Positions 33,747 through 43,539 of a stretch of 64,000 bases of DNA are shown here, piece by piece. Numbering within the stretch: the stretch's first letter is position 1; every line of letters begins with the position of its first letter. The notes under the pieces were generated by a model. The model was not told the origin of the DNA. It ran no database searches and worked only from the letters and a program-made list of their open reading frames with translations. The position numbers were made by a program, and so were the translations under genes. The stretch spans positions 1 through 64,000 of the forward strand of contig NZ_JAODIW010000007.1 of assembly GCF_026586625.1 (NCBI RefSeq), read 5' to 3'. The stretch is from Halobium salinum. Lineage in GTDB: Archaea > Halobacteriota > Halobacteria > Halobacteriales > Haloferacaceae.

Positions 33747-34387
33747 CATCGCACCCAACACCCAACGTCGACTCGGCGACGCCACCTGCAGCCGAGAGTG
33801 ACACCCTCTCAGACGGCCGCTTCGGAAGCAGCGTGTACGGGGGCCGACCGACGTTCGCACTCGCCCGTCGTGACGACGTCGACGGCGCCTCACTGACGCT
33901 GTACGAGCTACTCCCCGAAGACCAAGCCGAAGCCCGTCGCGATCGTCTTCAGCGTGGAAACCCGAACCGTCGGCTGGTAACCGAACCGTTCGATACGGTG
34001 TTTGCAGAGTCAGCTGACCCCGACGTCGACCGATGGGAATGGGACGACTGGACGGCTGTGAAGGTCACTCGCCTATCTGGGAGTCGCCTTCGAGCCACAC
34101 TTCCACTGTTACGTGAGACGCTCCGTGGAGCCGACCTCGACGAGTCGGTTATCACGACCACCGGCGACGCCGAAGTCTTCCTCCCTGAGACCGTCGGCGT
34201 CCGACTTGCTCTAGGTTTCCTCGGTGTGAAGCCAATCCACCGCGTCGACCGGATGCGGGCGTTCTCTCGTGGCATCGCACGAATGAGTGACGAAGAGTGC
34301 TACTACTGGCACGCAAAGTGTCGATCTCCGTCCTCACCGAACGGCGAGAAAGCACTGCGAACGCTACTGACTGACCACATTAACTGA
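33743..34387 (+). CDS. Small conserved protein of the DUF499/DUF1156 system
   Basis: 214 residues, overlapping the ATPase gene by 4 bp (ATGA). After an unstructured N-terminus it has alpha/beta sequence and a conserved-looking end (GFLGVKPIHRVDRM; SDEECYYWHAKC). In bacterial versions of this locus a DUF3780-type protein lies between ATPase and methyltransferase. This gene holds that position, but I cannot prove homology. No catalytic motif is visible, so a specificity or scaffold subunit is possible. Confidence 0.7.
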   Translation: MTSHPTPNVDSATPPAAESDTLSDGRFGSSVYGGRPTFALARRDDVDGASLTLYELLPEDQAEARRDRLQRGNPNRRLVTEPFDTVFAESADPDVDRWEWDDWTAVKVTRLSGSRLRATLPLLRETLRGADLDESVITTTGDAEVFLPETVGVRLALGFLGVKPIHRVDRMRAFSRGIARMSDEECYYWHAKCRSPSSPNGEKALRTLLTDHIN

Positions 34388-34388
34388 T

Positions 34389-37262
34389 ATGACAAAAAAA
34401 TCCAAATCTGAGAAAACGATGAAATCACTCGCAATTGAGGGTAAACTTCCACTGAAGGCAGTTGGGATTGAGAACCTGAAGGAGGACAATCCCAAGCATA
34501 TGCCACCTAATCGATATTTATTCCCGTGGTATGCTAGACGGCCGACTCCTGCTGCACGTCTCGCTGTCTTGGCATCAGTTCTGCCAGAAGGTGTCAGCAG
34601 TGATGATATACTCAGTTTGATGCAAATCAAGCCAAACTTTGAGCCAGGCATTCCATTAGAAGATTATGTGGTAAACAAGAAAGCGACAGAAGGAAACCGA
34701 TCCGGTACGCTTGGTGACCACTACGGATATCCACGTCCTTTCGAATCCAGTCCGACTAAGAATCAACAAAGTGATCTTCACTCTCAACTCCGTGAATTTT
34801 GGGATGGCTCTCTCCCGACAGTACTTGATCCAACAGCTGGTTCAGGAGTAATCCCGCTTGAATCTCTAAGATACGGTCTGCCAACGAAGGCAAACGAACT
34901 CAATCCCGTTCCTTCTGTAATGCTGAAGGTAGTCCTCGATTATCCATTATCCGCTGGTCACCTTCGTCAAGAAGTAGAAAAATGGGGGTCGGAAATCGAC
35001 AAAACCGCTTCAAAGAACTTAGTAGAATATTTCCCAGGAAAGAACAGTCGGCAGACGCCCTCACACTACGTTTCGACCTATACTATTCGTTGTCCTAACT
35101 GTGCTTGTGATTTACCCCTAACGTCGAAGCTGTGGCTCCTCAAACGTTCTTCATCAAAGGGTATCGCTGCAAGACCGAAATACGTGAATGGAGAACTTAC
35201 GTTTGAAAGAGTAGAACTCCCTAACGACGTCAAAAAAGATGAATTCAACCCCCAAGATGGTCCGCGGTCTCGAGGTGGGAATACGGAATGCCCTAACTGT
35301 GGTGTAGTAACGGAAAGTAGTGAAATCAAAAAACGGGTAAAGAATGGCGACTACGAGTACGCAATCCTCGGTGTAAAGTACACGAAATCTGGAGGCGGTT
35401 CGGGATACCGCGTAGCAACTCAAGCGGATTACGACGGATATCAAAAAGCGGTTGATAGAGTCGAATCTGACTACAATTTGTTCTCGTTATTAACGCAGAG
35501 TATCCCTGAAAACGGACAGAAAACGTCTGAACCTGCTGGTTACGGTTTCTCCGAGTGGAGGGATGCGTTCACTCCACGTCAATTGGTTGCCCATTATGAG
35601 TATTGGCAGGCGTTTGAGAAAGCAAAGGATAGGATTCAACAGGAGTACTCTCCGAAAAAAGCTGAAGCAATTATCACAATATTAGCCCTTGCCGGCGGGA
35701 AAATGGTCGATCGGAACTCTCGGTTTTCACCATACAATATCCATCGTGGATACCCCATGCACCTTACTGGTGCAAAAAACCTCAGTCCGCAATGGCAGTT
35801 CACGGATAATAATCCTTCTTCGGGTGATCAACAGTATACCGACATTTTGGATAGAATACTTGGGTCTTACGAGAAAATTGTCGGATATCTAGAAAACTCT
35901 GAATCGGAGCCTGCTGAAGTACTGAATGGAGACGCAGCAAGTCTGGACCTGAAATCTAATTCAGTTGAATCCGTGATTGTTGACCCACCATACTATTCAA
36001 GTATCATGTATGCGGAGCTGTCTGATATATTCTATGTGTGGCTAAGACAATATCTTGATGATGTATTCTCTGATCTATTTGTTGAAGAAGTGACAAACAA
36101 AGACCAGGAAGCTGTCGCTAATCCATCTAAGTTTAGTGAACTCGCAGGTAGCACCTCGAAAAAGGATCTTGCCCGATCTGATTATGAGGAGAAAATGAGT
36201 GATATCTTCTCTGAGATATATCGAGTGGTGAAGCCAGGTGGAGTGATGACCGTTATGTTCACGCACAAAGAGACAGACGCATGGGATACGCTCACACAGT
36301 CTCTAATCAACTCTGGATTCACTATAACGGCTACTCACCCAATTACTAGCGAACGCCCCAACCGTACAGACACTCAGGGAAGCGGTTCAGCCGATAGCAC
36401 TCTATTACTTACTGGACGCAAGGCTGTTACAGAAGACGATGATGACTCTTCGATTCCGACGCTGTGGAGTGATGTCAAACAAGATACGAGGGATGCTGCA
36501 AAAGAGGCTGCACGGAATCTAATCGATTCCGAGTTCAACTTAACAAAGACTGATATCATTATCAGTGCTTTCGGACCCACATTGAGAGTCTTCGCTGAGG
36601 CACACCCTGTGGTTGATGACCAGGATGAACCGGTTCCTCCACGCCGTGCATTGGAGGAAGCACGAGAAGCGGTCACAAGAGTGCTTGCTGAAGAATATTT
36701 GGAGGCAGAGGGAATAGATGACTTGGATAGTGTGACTGAATGGTATATTCTATGTTGGCTAGTTTACGAAAGACAAACGTTCTCCTACGATGAAGGACGC
36801 CAGCTTGGTCTGGGTGTTGGTGTTGATATTGATGACATTAAACGCAATACGAAAATATGGCAAAAAAGTAGCGGAGACATCAATCTCCGAGGACACGCTG
36901 ATCGTGTCCAAAATATTAACGAGAAGCCAGAAAACCGTTCGAGTCGAACACCGGTCAATCCAGACGACCTCTCGTTCAGTCTCGCTATAGACAAAGTTCA
37001 CGCGGCGATGCACGTCTACGATGTGCAGGGCGAGAGTGCTTGCTGTGATTGGCTCCGTGAACGGAATTTCGACTCCGACTCGACGTTCAAGGCGACACTG
37101 AAGGCAATCCTTCAGGTACTCCCTCACGACTACGAAGACTGGGAAATCGCCCGCGACCTAGCTGTTGGGCGAACAAAGAAAGTGTTGGATCTCGACTTCA
37201 GCCCAAACGTCTTCGCGGATAACGGCGATGAGAAAAAGCAGAGTAACTTGAGTAATTTCTGA
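34389..37262 (+). CDS. DUF1156-family DNA methyltransferase (likely adenine-N6)
   Basis: 957 residues. N-terminal DUF1156 signature FPWYARRPTPAAR (about 45-57); SAM-binding motif I LDPTAGSG (146-153); two zinc ribbons (CPNCACD; CPNCG); catalytic motif IV VDPPYYSS (about 530). The family (COG1743) methylates DNA in restriction-like systems, marking self. It starts 1 bp after the preceding stop. Its first about 2.5 kb is clearly poorer in GC than both neighbours, while the last about 300 bp returns to the local composition, a sign of allele replacement by recombination. Confidence 0.88.
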   Translation: MTKKSKSEKTMKSLAIEGKLPLKAVGIENLKEDNPKHMPPNRYLFPWYARRPTPAARLAVLASVLPEGVSSDDILSLMQIKPNFEPGIPLEDYVVNKKATEGNRSGTLGDHYGYPRPFESSPTKNQQSDLHSQLREFWDGSLPTVLDPTAGSGVIPLESLRYGLPTKANELNPVPSVMLKVVLDYPLSAGHLRQEVEKWGSEIDKTASKNLVEYFPGKNSRQTPSHYVSTYTIRCPNCACDLPLTSKLWLLKRSSSKGIAARPKYVNGELTFERVELPNDVKKDEFNPQDGPRSRGGNTECPNCGVVTESSEIKKRVKNGDYEYAILGVKYTKSGGGSGYRVATQADYDGYQKAVDRVESDYNLFSLLTQSIPENGQKTSEPAGYGFSEWRDAFTPRQLVAHYEYWQAFEKAKDRIQQEYSPKKAEAIITILALAGGKMVDRNSRFSPYNIHRGYPMHLTGAKNLSPQWQFTDNNPSSGDQQYTDILDRILGSYEKIVGYLENSESEPAEVLNGDAASLDLKSNSVESVIVDPPYYSSIMYAELSDIFYVWLRQYLDDVFSDLFVEEVTNKDQEAVANPSKFSELAGSTSKKDLARSDYEEKMSDIFSEIYRVVKPGGVMTVMFTHKETDAWDTLTQSLINSGFTITATHPITSERPNRTDTQGSGSADSTLLLTGRKAVTEDDDDSSIPTLWSDVKQDTRDAAKEAARNLIDSEFNLTKTDIIISAFGPTLRVFAEAHPVVDDQDEPVPPRRALEEAREAVTRVLAEEYLEAEGIDDLDSVTEWYILCWLVYERQTFSYDEGRQLGLGVGVDIDDIKRNTKIWQKSSGDINLRGHADRVQNINEKPENRSSRTPVNPDDLSFSLAIDKVHAAMHVYDVQGESACCDWLRERNFDSDSTFKATLKAILQVLPHDYEDWEIARDLAVGRTKKVLDLDFSPNVFADNGDEKKQSNLSNF

Positions 37263-37266
37263 GCGG

Positions 37267-38217
37267 ATGCGACCGTTCGGCGATCTCAGTGCTGCTCGTC
37301 TCGCCGCCCGAGAGTATGATTACTTCGAGTCCGAAGTCGACACGGTCCACCTAAAAACCGCACTTCCTCAGGATGGCTGGCACGCTGTGATTGTCGAGCT
37401 TTGTCTCGAGCGATTCAGATATTGCTATTCCCTGTATCAGTCCTCGCGGTCGATTTTCCAAACTGACCTCCAGAGGCGTAACTCGTCGGACGGATACACC
37501 TTCGGGCCACTCCCTGTACGGATCAGCTGGGGAGTCGGGGAGATGGCTTCCTTGATTAACAGCTCTGAGTATCGGTTGAACCAGTTCGAACAGGAACTCA
37601 ACCTCTGCCGACAACAAGCTTCGTTTGGGACCGCCGACCCGTACGAGCAACTCGCACGACGGTGGCTTCGTCACTCTCGGGACTTGCGTCGCCGAACCGA
37701 ATACTCACTGCAGGCGGCGATGTGGGTACAATGGACTGTTGAAAGTCTGTGGCAGGCTGGTCAGATTGCTGGACACCTATTGGACGAAGACTCACATCAT
37801 CTCTCATCATACGGCCCAGAGGCGTTCAGTTATCTAGCTCACCCACCGCTGTTCGTTGCAGTAATGGCAGCAGCATCGATGGTCGAAGAGGTTGGCGCGT
37901 TCACTGTCAAGGAGTTAGATACGGGTATCGACCCTGATATGGACGAGACTCGGCTGGAGGAGGTTCTCGGCTGGCTCTCAGACTGTGACCTTATTCCCGA
38001 CGGGACTGACGCCGACGTGTTGGATAATGACCTCAGGTCTGCCCGCAACGAGTTGGCTCACTCGATGATGGCTCGGAGTACAACGGTGACGCTCCAGACA
38101 TTCGAAGACTATGTTGCTGTTGTCTGGGAAGCTATTTCGCTCACAAACCACCTTGCTGAGCAACTACTCGAAAACGTATTCGTCGATTTGAATACGCTAC
38201 CTCTGACCCCTCGTTGA
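37267..38217 (+). CDS. Helical protein with HEPN-type motif in the defence operon
   Basis: 316 residues, starting 4 bp after the methyltransferase stop. It is almost wholly alpha-helical. Near the C-terminus RNELAH (about 259-264) matches the R-polar-x3-H (Rx4H) active-site motif of HEPN ribonucleases, and lies in the second half of a helical bundle as expected. I do not recognise the N-terminal part. If the motif is catalytic the protein could cleave RNA when infection is sensed. If not, it may be a helical scaffold. Confidence 0.6.
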   Translation: MRPFGDLSAARLAAREYDYFESEVDTVHLKTALPQDGWHAVIVELCLERFRYCYSLYQSSRSIFQTDLQRRNSSDGYTFGPLPVRISWGVGEMASLINSSEYRLNQFEQELNLCRQQASFGTADPYEQLARRWLRHSRDLRRRTEYSLQAAMWVQWTVESLWQAGQIAGHLLDEDSHHLSSYGPEAFSYLAHPPLFVAVMAAASMVEEVGAFTVKELDTGIDPDMDETRLEEVLGWLSDCDLIPDGTDADVLDNDLRSARNELAHSMMARSTTVTLQTFEDYVAVVWEAISLTNHLAEQLLENVFVDLNTLPLTPR

Positions 38218-38329
38218 CAGGAGTCGATATTTTGGCTCCTGTTGCCAAGTGGAAGCTCCGAACTGTACTCCACTGGCAGGCACACGTTTATAAATAGAGT
38301 CCCGCATTACTCGAACATAAGTCATCTCG

Positions 38330-41300
38330 ATGTCGCTTCCCTCATACACCTGGAAGTCTATCTACGAAAGCAAGCCACAGGCAGACGGTGCGTACCTCGT
38401 CGACGAGTTCTACGTCCCAGCGCTCACACGGTCTATCCGATACGACCGAATTGCGGGCTACTTCTCTAGCAGCGCGCTCGCGGTTGCCTCCAGAGGGATT
38501 GACGCACTCCTCGAGAACGACGGCGAAATGCGATTGGTTGTGGGAACGGAACTCTACACGACTGACCGTCCCGTTTTCGAGGCACTCACCGACGAACTCA
38601 CTGAATCTCTGGACGAACTGGACGACGAACAACTGAACGCCCAGCTCCAACTTCTCGCTCGGCTCCTCCGTGAGGATCGGCTTCACATCAAAGTCGCTGT
38701 CCCTCGTCAGGGTTCGTGGCGCATCTTCCACCCGAAGATGGGTGTCTTCCACGACGAAGACGGGAACGCGCTCTCTTTCGAAGGGAGCGTCAACGAGACC
38801 GTCGGTGGGTGGAAGAACAACTACGAGCGGTTCAAGGTCCATCGTTCGTGGGTCGACCAACAGTCGACGTACGTCGACGGCGACGTCGACACGTTCGAGC
38901 GCCTCTGGAAAGACGAACACCCCTACGTCGAGGTCTACAACCTCCCAGAGGCCATCAAGGAAGAACTCATCGACTGGAAAGACCCGGACTCGCAGACGAA
39001 GCTGGAGGAGGCAATCCAGATCGCCCGAGGCGAAGCACCTCCGACCGACCGCGACAAAGCCAACATCATCGCCGACGGACCACTCTCTCCCGGCGGTCTC
39101 GCGCTCGCAGAGAAAGGGAGTACGATCACGCCGTGGCCGCACCAGCGGGTCGTCTCCGACACGCTCGTCAACACCTATCCGAACAGCTTCTTGCTGTGCG
39201 ACGAAGTCGGCCTCGGAAAGACAATCGAGGCCGGCTTGACACTCTCACGTCTTGGACTCACCGACGAACTCGAAACCGGCCTCCTGCTGGTTCCAGCAAG
39301 TCTTACGGTCCAGTGGCAAGAGGAGATGTGGGAGAAGTTCAATCTGAATACGTATCGATACGAACGTGGGAGTGACTACGAATACGCCTTCATCGACGCC
39401 TTCGGCCGCGAACACACTCCTCCTACAGCTTCAGAGCTCGATGTCGATAGTGACGAACACGAACAGGCATGGGTCGAGAGCCCTATCTGGCGGTTCCTCC
39501 ACGAGCAACTAGCGAACACCGTCGCCAGCGCTCCCTCGATCATCATCATGTCCTGGCACACGGCACGGCTGAAGGACCGATGGGATCAGGTGGCACCAGA
39601 GGACGGTGGCCACGTCCGGACGCGGGAGGACGTCCCAGCGAGCTGTCGTGGCCGACAACCAGTTAACCGAGAGGGGGTGTGGGATGCCGTCATCGTCGAC
39701 GAGGCACACAACGGCCGCGAGGGAAGCAATTTCTACTCGATGCTCGAACGGCTTCGTGGTCACACACAGACCTACTACCTGCTCACGGCGACGCCGATGC
39801 AGCTGCACGCTGGCGAACTGTACGACTTGATGGCTCTGCTTGACCTCCCTAGCGGATGGGGCAATCAGGAAAATTTCGTGGAGTTCTTCGAGACACGACG
39901 TGCACTCACGAAGGCACTCGACGAGGTTTTCGGAGGGGGCGAATCGTCTGGAGACACCGACTCGTGGTCCGCACAAGCAACCCTCACCGAGGGGAGATAC
40001 CAGGACCGTATCTCTGGGTCTCGAAGTCTCTCAGATCGGGTTTTCGACTCTGTTGGTGCAGAACTCGACGTGAGAGATGAACAGCATGCACGCTCCATCG
40101 CGAAGCAGCGTGTCCTGCGTGCCTGTGACCTCGCTAGCGATTACGGCGAACACTACGACGGGTACGTCGACCTGTTCGAATCCTCGATGGAAGAGTACGA
40201 CGTCGATCCGTTCGACGCCAAGGAGGACGAGAAGCTGAAGTATCTCCTCTATCCCGAATGGAAGGCCGACGAAGAGTGGTTGACCTACTCACGAAACGAA
40301 CGACTTGCCGCGCTTGACGAGCTATCAGAGCCCGGCTGGCAAGTTGTTCAGGACGTTCTCTCTGAATCGACGCCCGTCGATGCGCTCATCCATCGAAACA
40401 CTCGTGACACCCTTCGAAAGTACGAACGGGTCGGCCTCCTTGACGCGACGGTTCCCGACCGTGATCCAGAACAGCACAAGATTGAGCTCACTGAGGAGAC
40501 CCGACGTGTGTACGACCGCATCGACGACTACACGAGGAAGTTCTACAAACTCGCCCAGCAGTCAGACGAGGCCGAATCCCGTGCTATCGGGTTCGTGATG
40601 ACCACGTATCGGCAACGTCTCACCAGCAGCGTGTACGCGATTTCACAGAGTCTCCAAAATCGGCTCCGAAAGCTTCGGGGACAGCGTACCGTGCTGAAAG
40701 GTAAGCAACGGGCAAAGGACGGTTCTGATGCGAGTACCCAGCAAGTCGTCATGGAGACACTTGCTGAGTATGATCTCGATGATTCTGAAGCGCTCGATGA
40801 GTTAGAAGGTAATCTCGAAGATGCGGACCTCGCGGAGATCATTCCTAACGTGACTGATGAAGGGCTTCACTTGCTGGAACAGGAGATTGACGAGTTAGAG
40901 TCGTTCGTGGATGAACTCGCAGCGATTGACCAAGACCCGAAGATCGGGCAGTTAATCGAGGATCTCAACGAGTTAGACCGCGAGGGGCACAATCGAGCGA
41001 TTGTGTTCACCCAGTACGCAGACACGATGGACTTCATCCGCCAGAGTCTCGTCTCTATACACGGTGAAACGGTCGCAACCTATTCCGGCCGCGGTGGCGA
41101 GGTGTACGACGGCGAGTCTGGAGAGTGGATACAGGTCGGTAAGGAGCGTGTGAAGCGTGAATTCTCATCTGACGAAGGTCACGTCGACATTCTGGTCTGT
41201 ACCGACTCTGCGAGTGAAGGGCTCAACCTGCAGGAGTGCGGCGCACTGATCAACTACGACCTCCCGTGGAATCCGATGCGCGTTGAGCAGAGGATCGGCA

Positions 41301-42271
41301 GAATCGACCGTATCGGACAGCGGTTCGATGAAGTCGCCATCCTCAACTACAGCTACGAGGATACCGTCGAGACAGACATTTACGACCGACTTGACGACCG
41401 AATCGGCTTGTTCGAGAACGTTGTCGGCGAGATGCAGCCCATCCTCTCTGGAGTGAGCCGCCAGATTCGAGATGCGGCCCTCAAAACCGACCGTGAGGAG
41501 AGCAGACGGGTCGTCGAAGAGGCTGACCGAGAATTCTCCAAACAAATCGAAGAACAAGAACAAGGTGACAGGGTCGATGTCGGTGAATCGCTAGACTCCA
41601 CCGACTCGTTGGTCGCACAGGACGTTATTGATGAGGCAAAGCTCGATGCGTGGCAGTCCTACAAGCATCCTGATATCGTCGACGTTGGAGATTCTGAGTA
41701 CGAGTATCCGGCCCCATTCGAGGTTGAGAGCCTGCAGGCGTTCTTCGTTGGCAATGAGACGCTGGTCGACTTAGGTGTCGAATTCACGCAAATCGGCGAC
41801 CTGGAGCTTGATGTAGACCACCTCGACTCTGTCGACGAGTTCGCCTTTGAAGCGAGCACGTATCGACTCACTACTGACGGAGCATCGATTGAGCTTCCGC
41901 AGTCCGATGGAGAGCAGACGCTTGCTCAAGCGATTGCACCAGCCGACGACATGGTCGCAGTGACGTTCTCCGCAGAATGTACAGACGAATTTCCATCTGT
42001 GCACCATCTAGCGCCTGGGAACCCCCTGTTGAGCCAGCTCGCCACCGCTATTCGTGAGGAAAACGAAGACCCCCAGCGCTTGGTTCGTCACGCAGAGTCG
42101 CGAGATAACCTTCCTACCAGGCCAATTATCTGTGGATGGGGACGTGATGGCGTACTTAGTCGACTTCTTACCGATGGAGCGATCGCCGAGGATATCGACA
42201 TCAATGTGCTTCCTACCTGGTTAGATGGCTTCGAACGAAACCGCGACCAATCATCCACAAGTTCGCTCTGA
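38330..42271 (+). CDS. PLD-domain SNF2/SWI2-family helicase (defence)
   Basis: 1313 residues. N-terminal phospholipase-D-like domain: HPKMGVF (near 134) followed by GSVNET (near 153), one HxK-type half site as in drmC-like and HKD-type nucleases. SF2 core: Walker A DEVGLGKT (near 290), VIVDEAHNG (near 455), LLTATPM, and the C-terminal lobe with TDSASEGLNLQ and RIGRIDRIGQR (near 990). Such proteins translocate on double-stranded DNA and, in these loci, probably act on unmethylated foreign DNA. A 112-bp gap separates it from the HEPN-like gene, so it may also have its own promoter. Confidence 0.92.
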   Translation: MSLPSYTWKSIYESKPQADGAYLVDEFYVPALTRSIRYDRIAGYFSSSALAVASRGIDALLENDGEMRLVVGTELYTTDRPVFEALTDELTESLDELDDEQLNAQLQLLARLLREDRLHIKVAVPRQGSWRIFHPKMGVFHDEDGNALSFEGSVNETVGGWKNNYERFKVHRSWVDQQSTYVDGDVDTFERLWKDEHPYVEVYNLPEAIKEELIDWKDPDSQTKLEEAIQIARGEAPPTDRDKANIIADGPLSPGGLALAEKGSTITPWPHQRVVSDTLVNTYPNSFLLCDEVGLGKTIEAGLTLSRLGLTDELETGLLLVPASLTVQWQEEMWEKFNLNTYRYERGSDYEYAFIDAFGREHTPPTASELDVDSDEHEQAWVESPIWRFLHEQLANTVASAPSIIIMSWHTARLKDRWDQVAPEDGGHVRTREDVPASCRGRQPVNREGVWDAVIVDEAHNGREGSNFYSMLERLRGHTQTYYLLTATPMQLHAGELYDLMALLDLPSGWGNQENFVEFFETRRALTKALDEVFGGGESSGDTDSWSAQATLTEGRYQDRISGSRSLSDRVFDSVGAELDVRDEQHARSIAKQRVLRACDLASDYGEHYDGYVDLFESSMEEYDVDPFDAKEDEKLKYLLYPEWKADEEWLTYSRNERLAALDELSEPGWQVVQDVLSESTPVDALIHRNTRDTLRKYERVGLLDATVPDRDPEQHKIELTEETRRVYDRIDDYTRKFYKLAQQSDEAESRAIGFVMTTYRQRLTSSVYAISQSLQNRLRKLRGQRTVLKGKQRAKDGSDASTQQVVMETLAEYDLDDSEALDELEGNLEDADLAEIIPNVTDEGLHLLEQEIDELESFVDELAAIDQDPKIGQLIEDLNELDREGHNRAIVFTQYADTMDFIRQSLVSIHGETVATYSGRGGEVYDGESGEWIQVGKERVKREFSSDEGHVDILVCTDSASEGLNLQECGALINYDLPWNPMRVEQRIGRIDRIGQRFDEVAILNYSYEDTVETDIYDRLDDRIGLFENVVGEMQPILSGVSRQIRDAALKTDREESRRVVEEADREFSKQIEEQEQGDRVDVGESLDSTDSLVAQDVIDEAKLDAWQSYKHPDIVDVGDSEYEYPAPFEVESLQAFFVGNETLVDLGVEFTQIGDLELDVDHLDSVDEFAFEASTYRLTTDGASIELPQSDGEQTLAQAIAPADDMVAVTFSAECTDEFPSVHHLAPGNPLLSQLATAIREENEDPQRLVRHAESRDNLPTRPIICGWGRDGVLSRLLTDGAIAEDIDINVLPTWLDGFERNRDQSSTSSL

Positions 42272-42310
42272 GTAAGCGAAATCTCCGACCTGGAGAGAGC
42301 AGGTGTTTCT

Positions 42311-42901
42311 TTGTATTCCCGGTTTCTCCATTATCACGTGTCCAAACCAGATATCGAAGTCCTCGACGACGCCGATGGCTATCCATATTCGTCTCATATC
42401 AGTGTAGACGGCTCTGAACTGCGACACGGCGATCTCCTGCTTGTCTTTGAGTCTTCAGAAAGTTCGATCGTGAATTTTTTCGAGCGCGTATACGGGTTTA
42501 CCTGGCCGGGAATTATCACTCACGTCATCGATGGACCGGTCCCTGCTGAGTTCCGTAGCTTCGAGTCACTCGCTGAAAAACTTCAAAACGGGAAAATCGC
42601 ACTTGCCAAAGAGCGAGAACAGACTAGCTACTTTTCTGACGATGATACAATCCGAACACTCTCACTCTATCGTTACTTCCACAGCAATGGTTGGCAACCG
42701 ATTCTCATCGACGAGTACCGAGATCCGCTTGAGCAGAGTTCTCTGACACAGTCGATTACACTCTGTGAAGACGCTAGCGAGGTTGTAGAGGAGTTATTCG
42801 AGGGCCAGTCGTTCTCGTCTGACTCTGAGCCAGACCAGATCCGTGACTTCCTCTTGTCTGCTGGATATGATGACGCTTCTATCCCTTCGATTGAACGCTG
42901 A
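42311..42901 (+). CDS. Uncharacterised protein after the PLD-SNF2 helicase
   Basis: 196 residues from a TTG at 42311. A GTG at 42338 would give MSKPDIEVLDD and is a good alternative. Acidic, mixed alpha/beta, with no recognisable motif. It follows the helicase by 39 bp on the same strand, so it may be the last gene of the defence operon. Confidence 0.55.
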   Translation: MYSRFLHYHVSKPDIEVLDDADGYPYSSHISVDGSELRHGDLLLVFESSESSIVNFFERVYGFTWPGIITHVIDGPVPAEFRSFESLAEKLQNGKIALAKEREQTSYFSDDDTIRTLSLYRYFHSNGWQPILIDEYRDPLEQSSLTQSITLCEDASEVVEELFEGQSFSSDSEPDQIRDFLLSAGYDDASIPSIER

Positions 42902-42925
42902 ACCCAGAATTATCCGAGACTCGCC

Positions 42926-43465
42926 TTAGCGACCTTTCAGGTGCTCCATGTAGTACGCTTTTTCCACAGTCCGTAGATCAAACTCCCCCGGATTCAGCTC
43001 ACGAAGTTTGCCGAGGAGTCGCTCATAATTCGAGAGTGTGACCTGTGTATCGACTAACCCGAGAACCGCCTCGTTGATGTATCGATCCCCTATGGCATAC
43101 TCTGTAGGGTTTCTAAACGTCATCAGGACTGTCGCAGTAGCATAACCCACTCCTGGAATCGCAGACAAGGTCTTCATCTGCTGTCGAGTCTTTCCAACAA
43201 GAAACGCAGCACTCGTAACAAATTCCACGAACTTTCCAGGGACAGAGCGAAGGTTTTCGATATACCGATCACGACGACTAGGTTGATTAGCTAATTTCCA
43301 CCGGATTGCGTCGGCAACCTCGTCGACGCCGAGATGATTTTGTTCCTGAAGCAGGTCAGTCAACCGTTCCTCCACTACAGGATGCGTTTCTGGAAACTCT
43401 TGGGAATGATATCTGTTGAAGTCCTCCGCGAGGCGGTCGACCTCGGTCGCTGAGAGTTCAGTCAT
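42926..43465 (-). CDS. HhH-GPD-like DNA repair/glycosylase-fold protein
   Basis: 179 residues from the ATG at 43465. The sequence SAIPGVGYATATVLMTF (101-117) is a helix-hairpin-helix, followed by AIGDRYINEAVLG with Asp127 where HhH-GPD glycosylases have their catalytic Asp. There is no iron-sulphur Cys cluster and no clear Lys of bifunctional enzymes. It would bind DNA and may remove a modified base. Convergent with the defence operon. A role against modified phage DNA is speculative. Confidence 0.6.
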   Translation of the reverse strand: MTELSATEVDRLAEDFNRYHSQEFPETHPVVEERLTDLLQEQNHLGVDEVADAIRWKLANQPSRRDRYIENLRSVPGKFVEFVTSAAFLVGKTRQQMKTLSAIPGVGYATATVLMTFRNPTEYAIGDRYINEAVLGLVDTQVTLSNYERLLGKLRELNPGEFDLRTVEKAYYMEHLKGR

Positions 43466-43539
43466 ACCCACGCTTTACAATACGCCGTCTGATTTCATGA
43501 AATTCGCTTCCAATGTATCACTTGTGAGTCCCCTGTGTT

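Noticed and set aside
30227-42901. Calling the defence operon BREX or DISARM
   Set aside because: No PglZ-type phosphatase and no DUF1998 helicase-like proteins are present. Only the ATPase-methyltransferase-translocase logic is shared.
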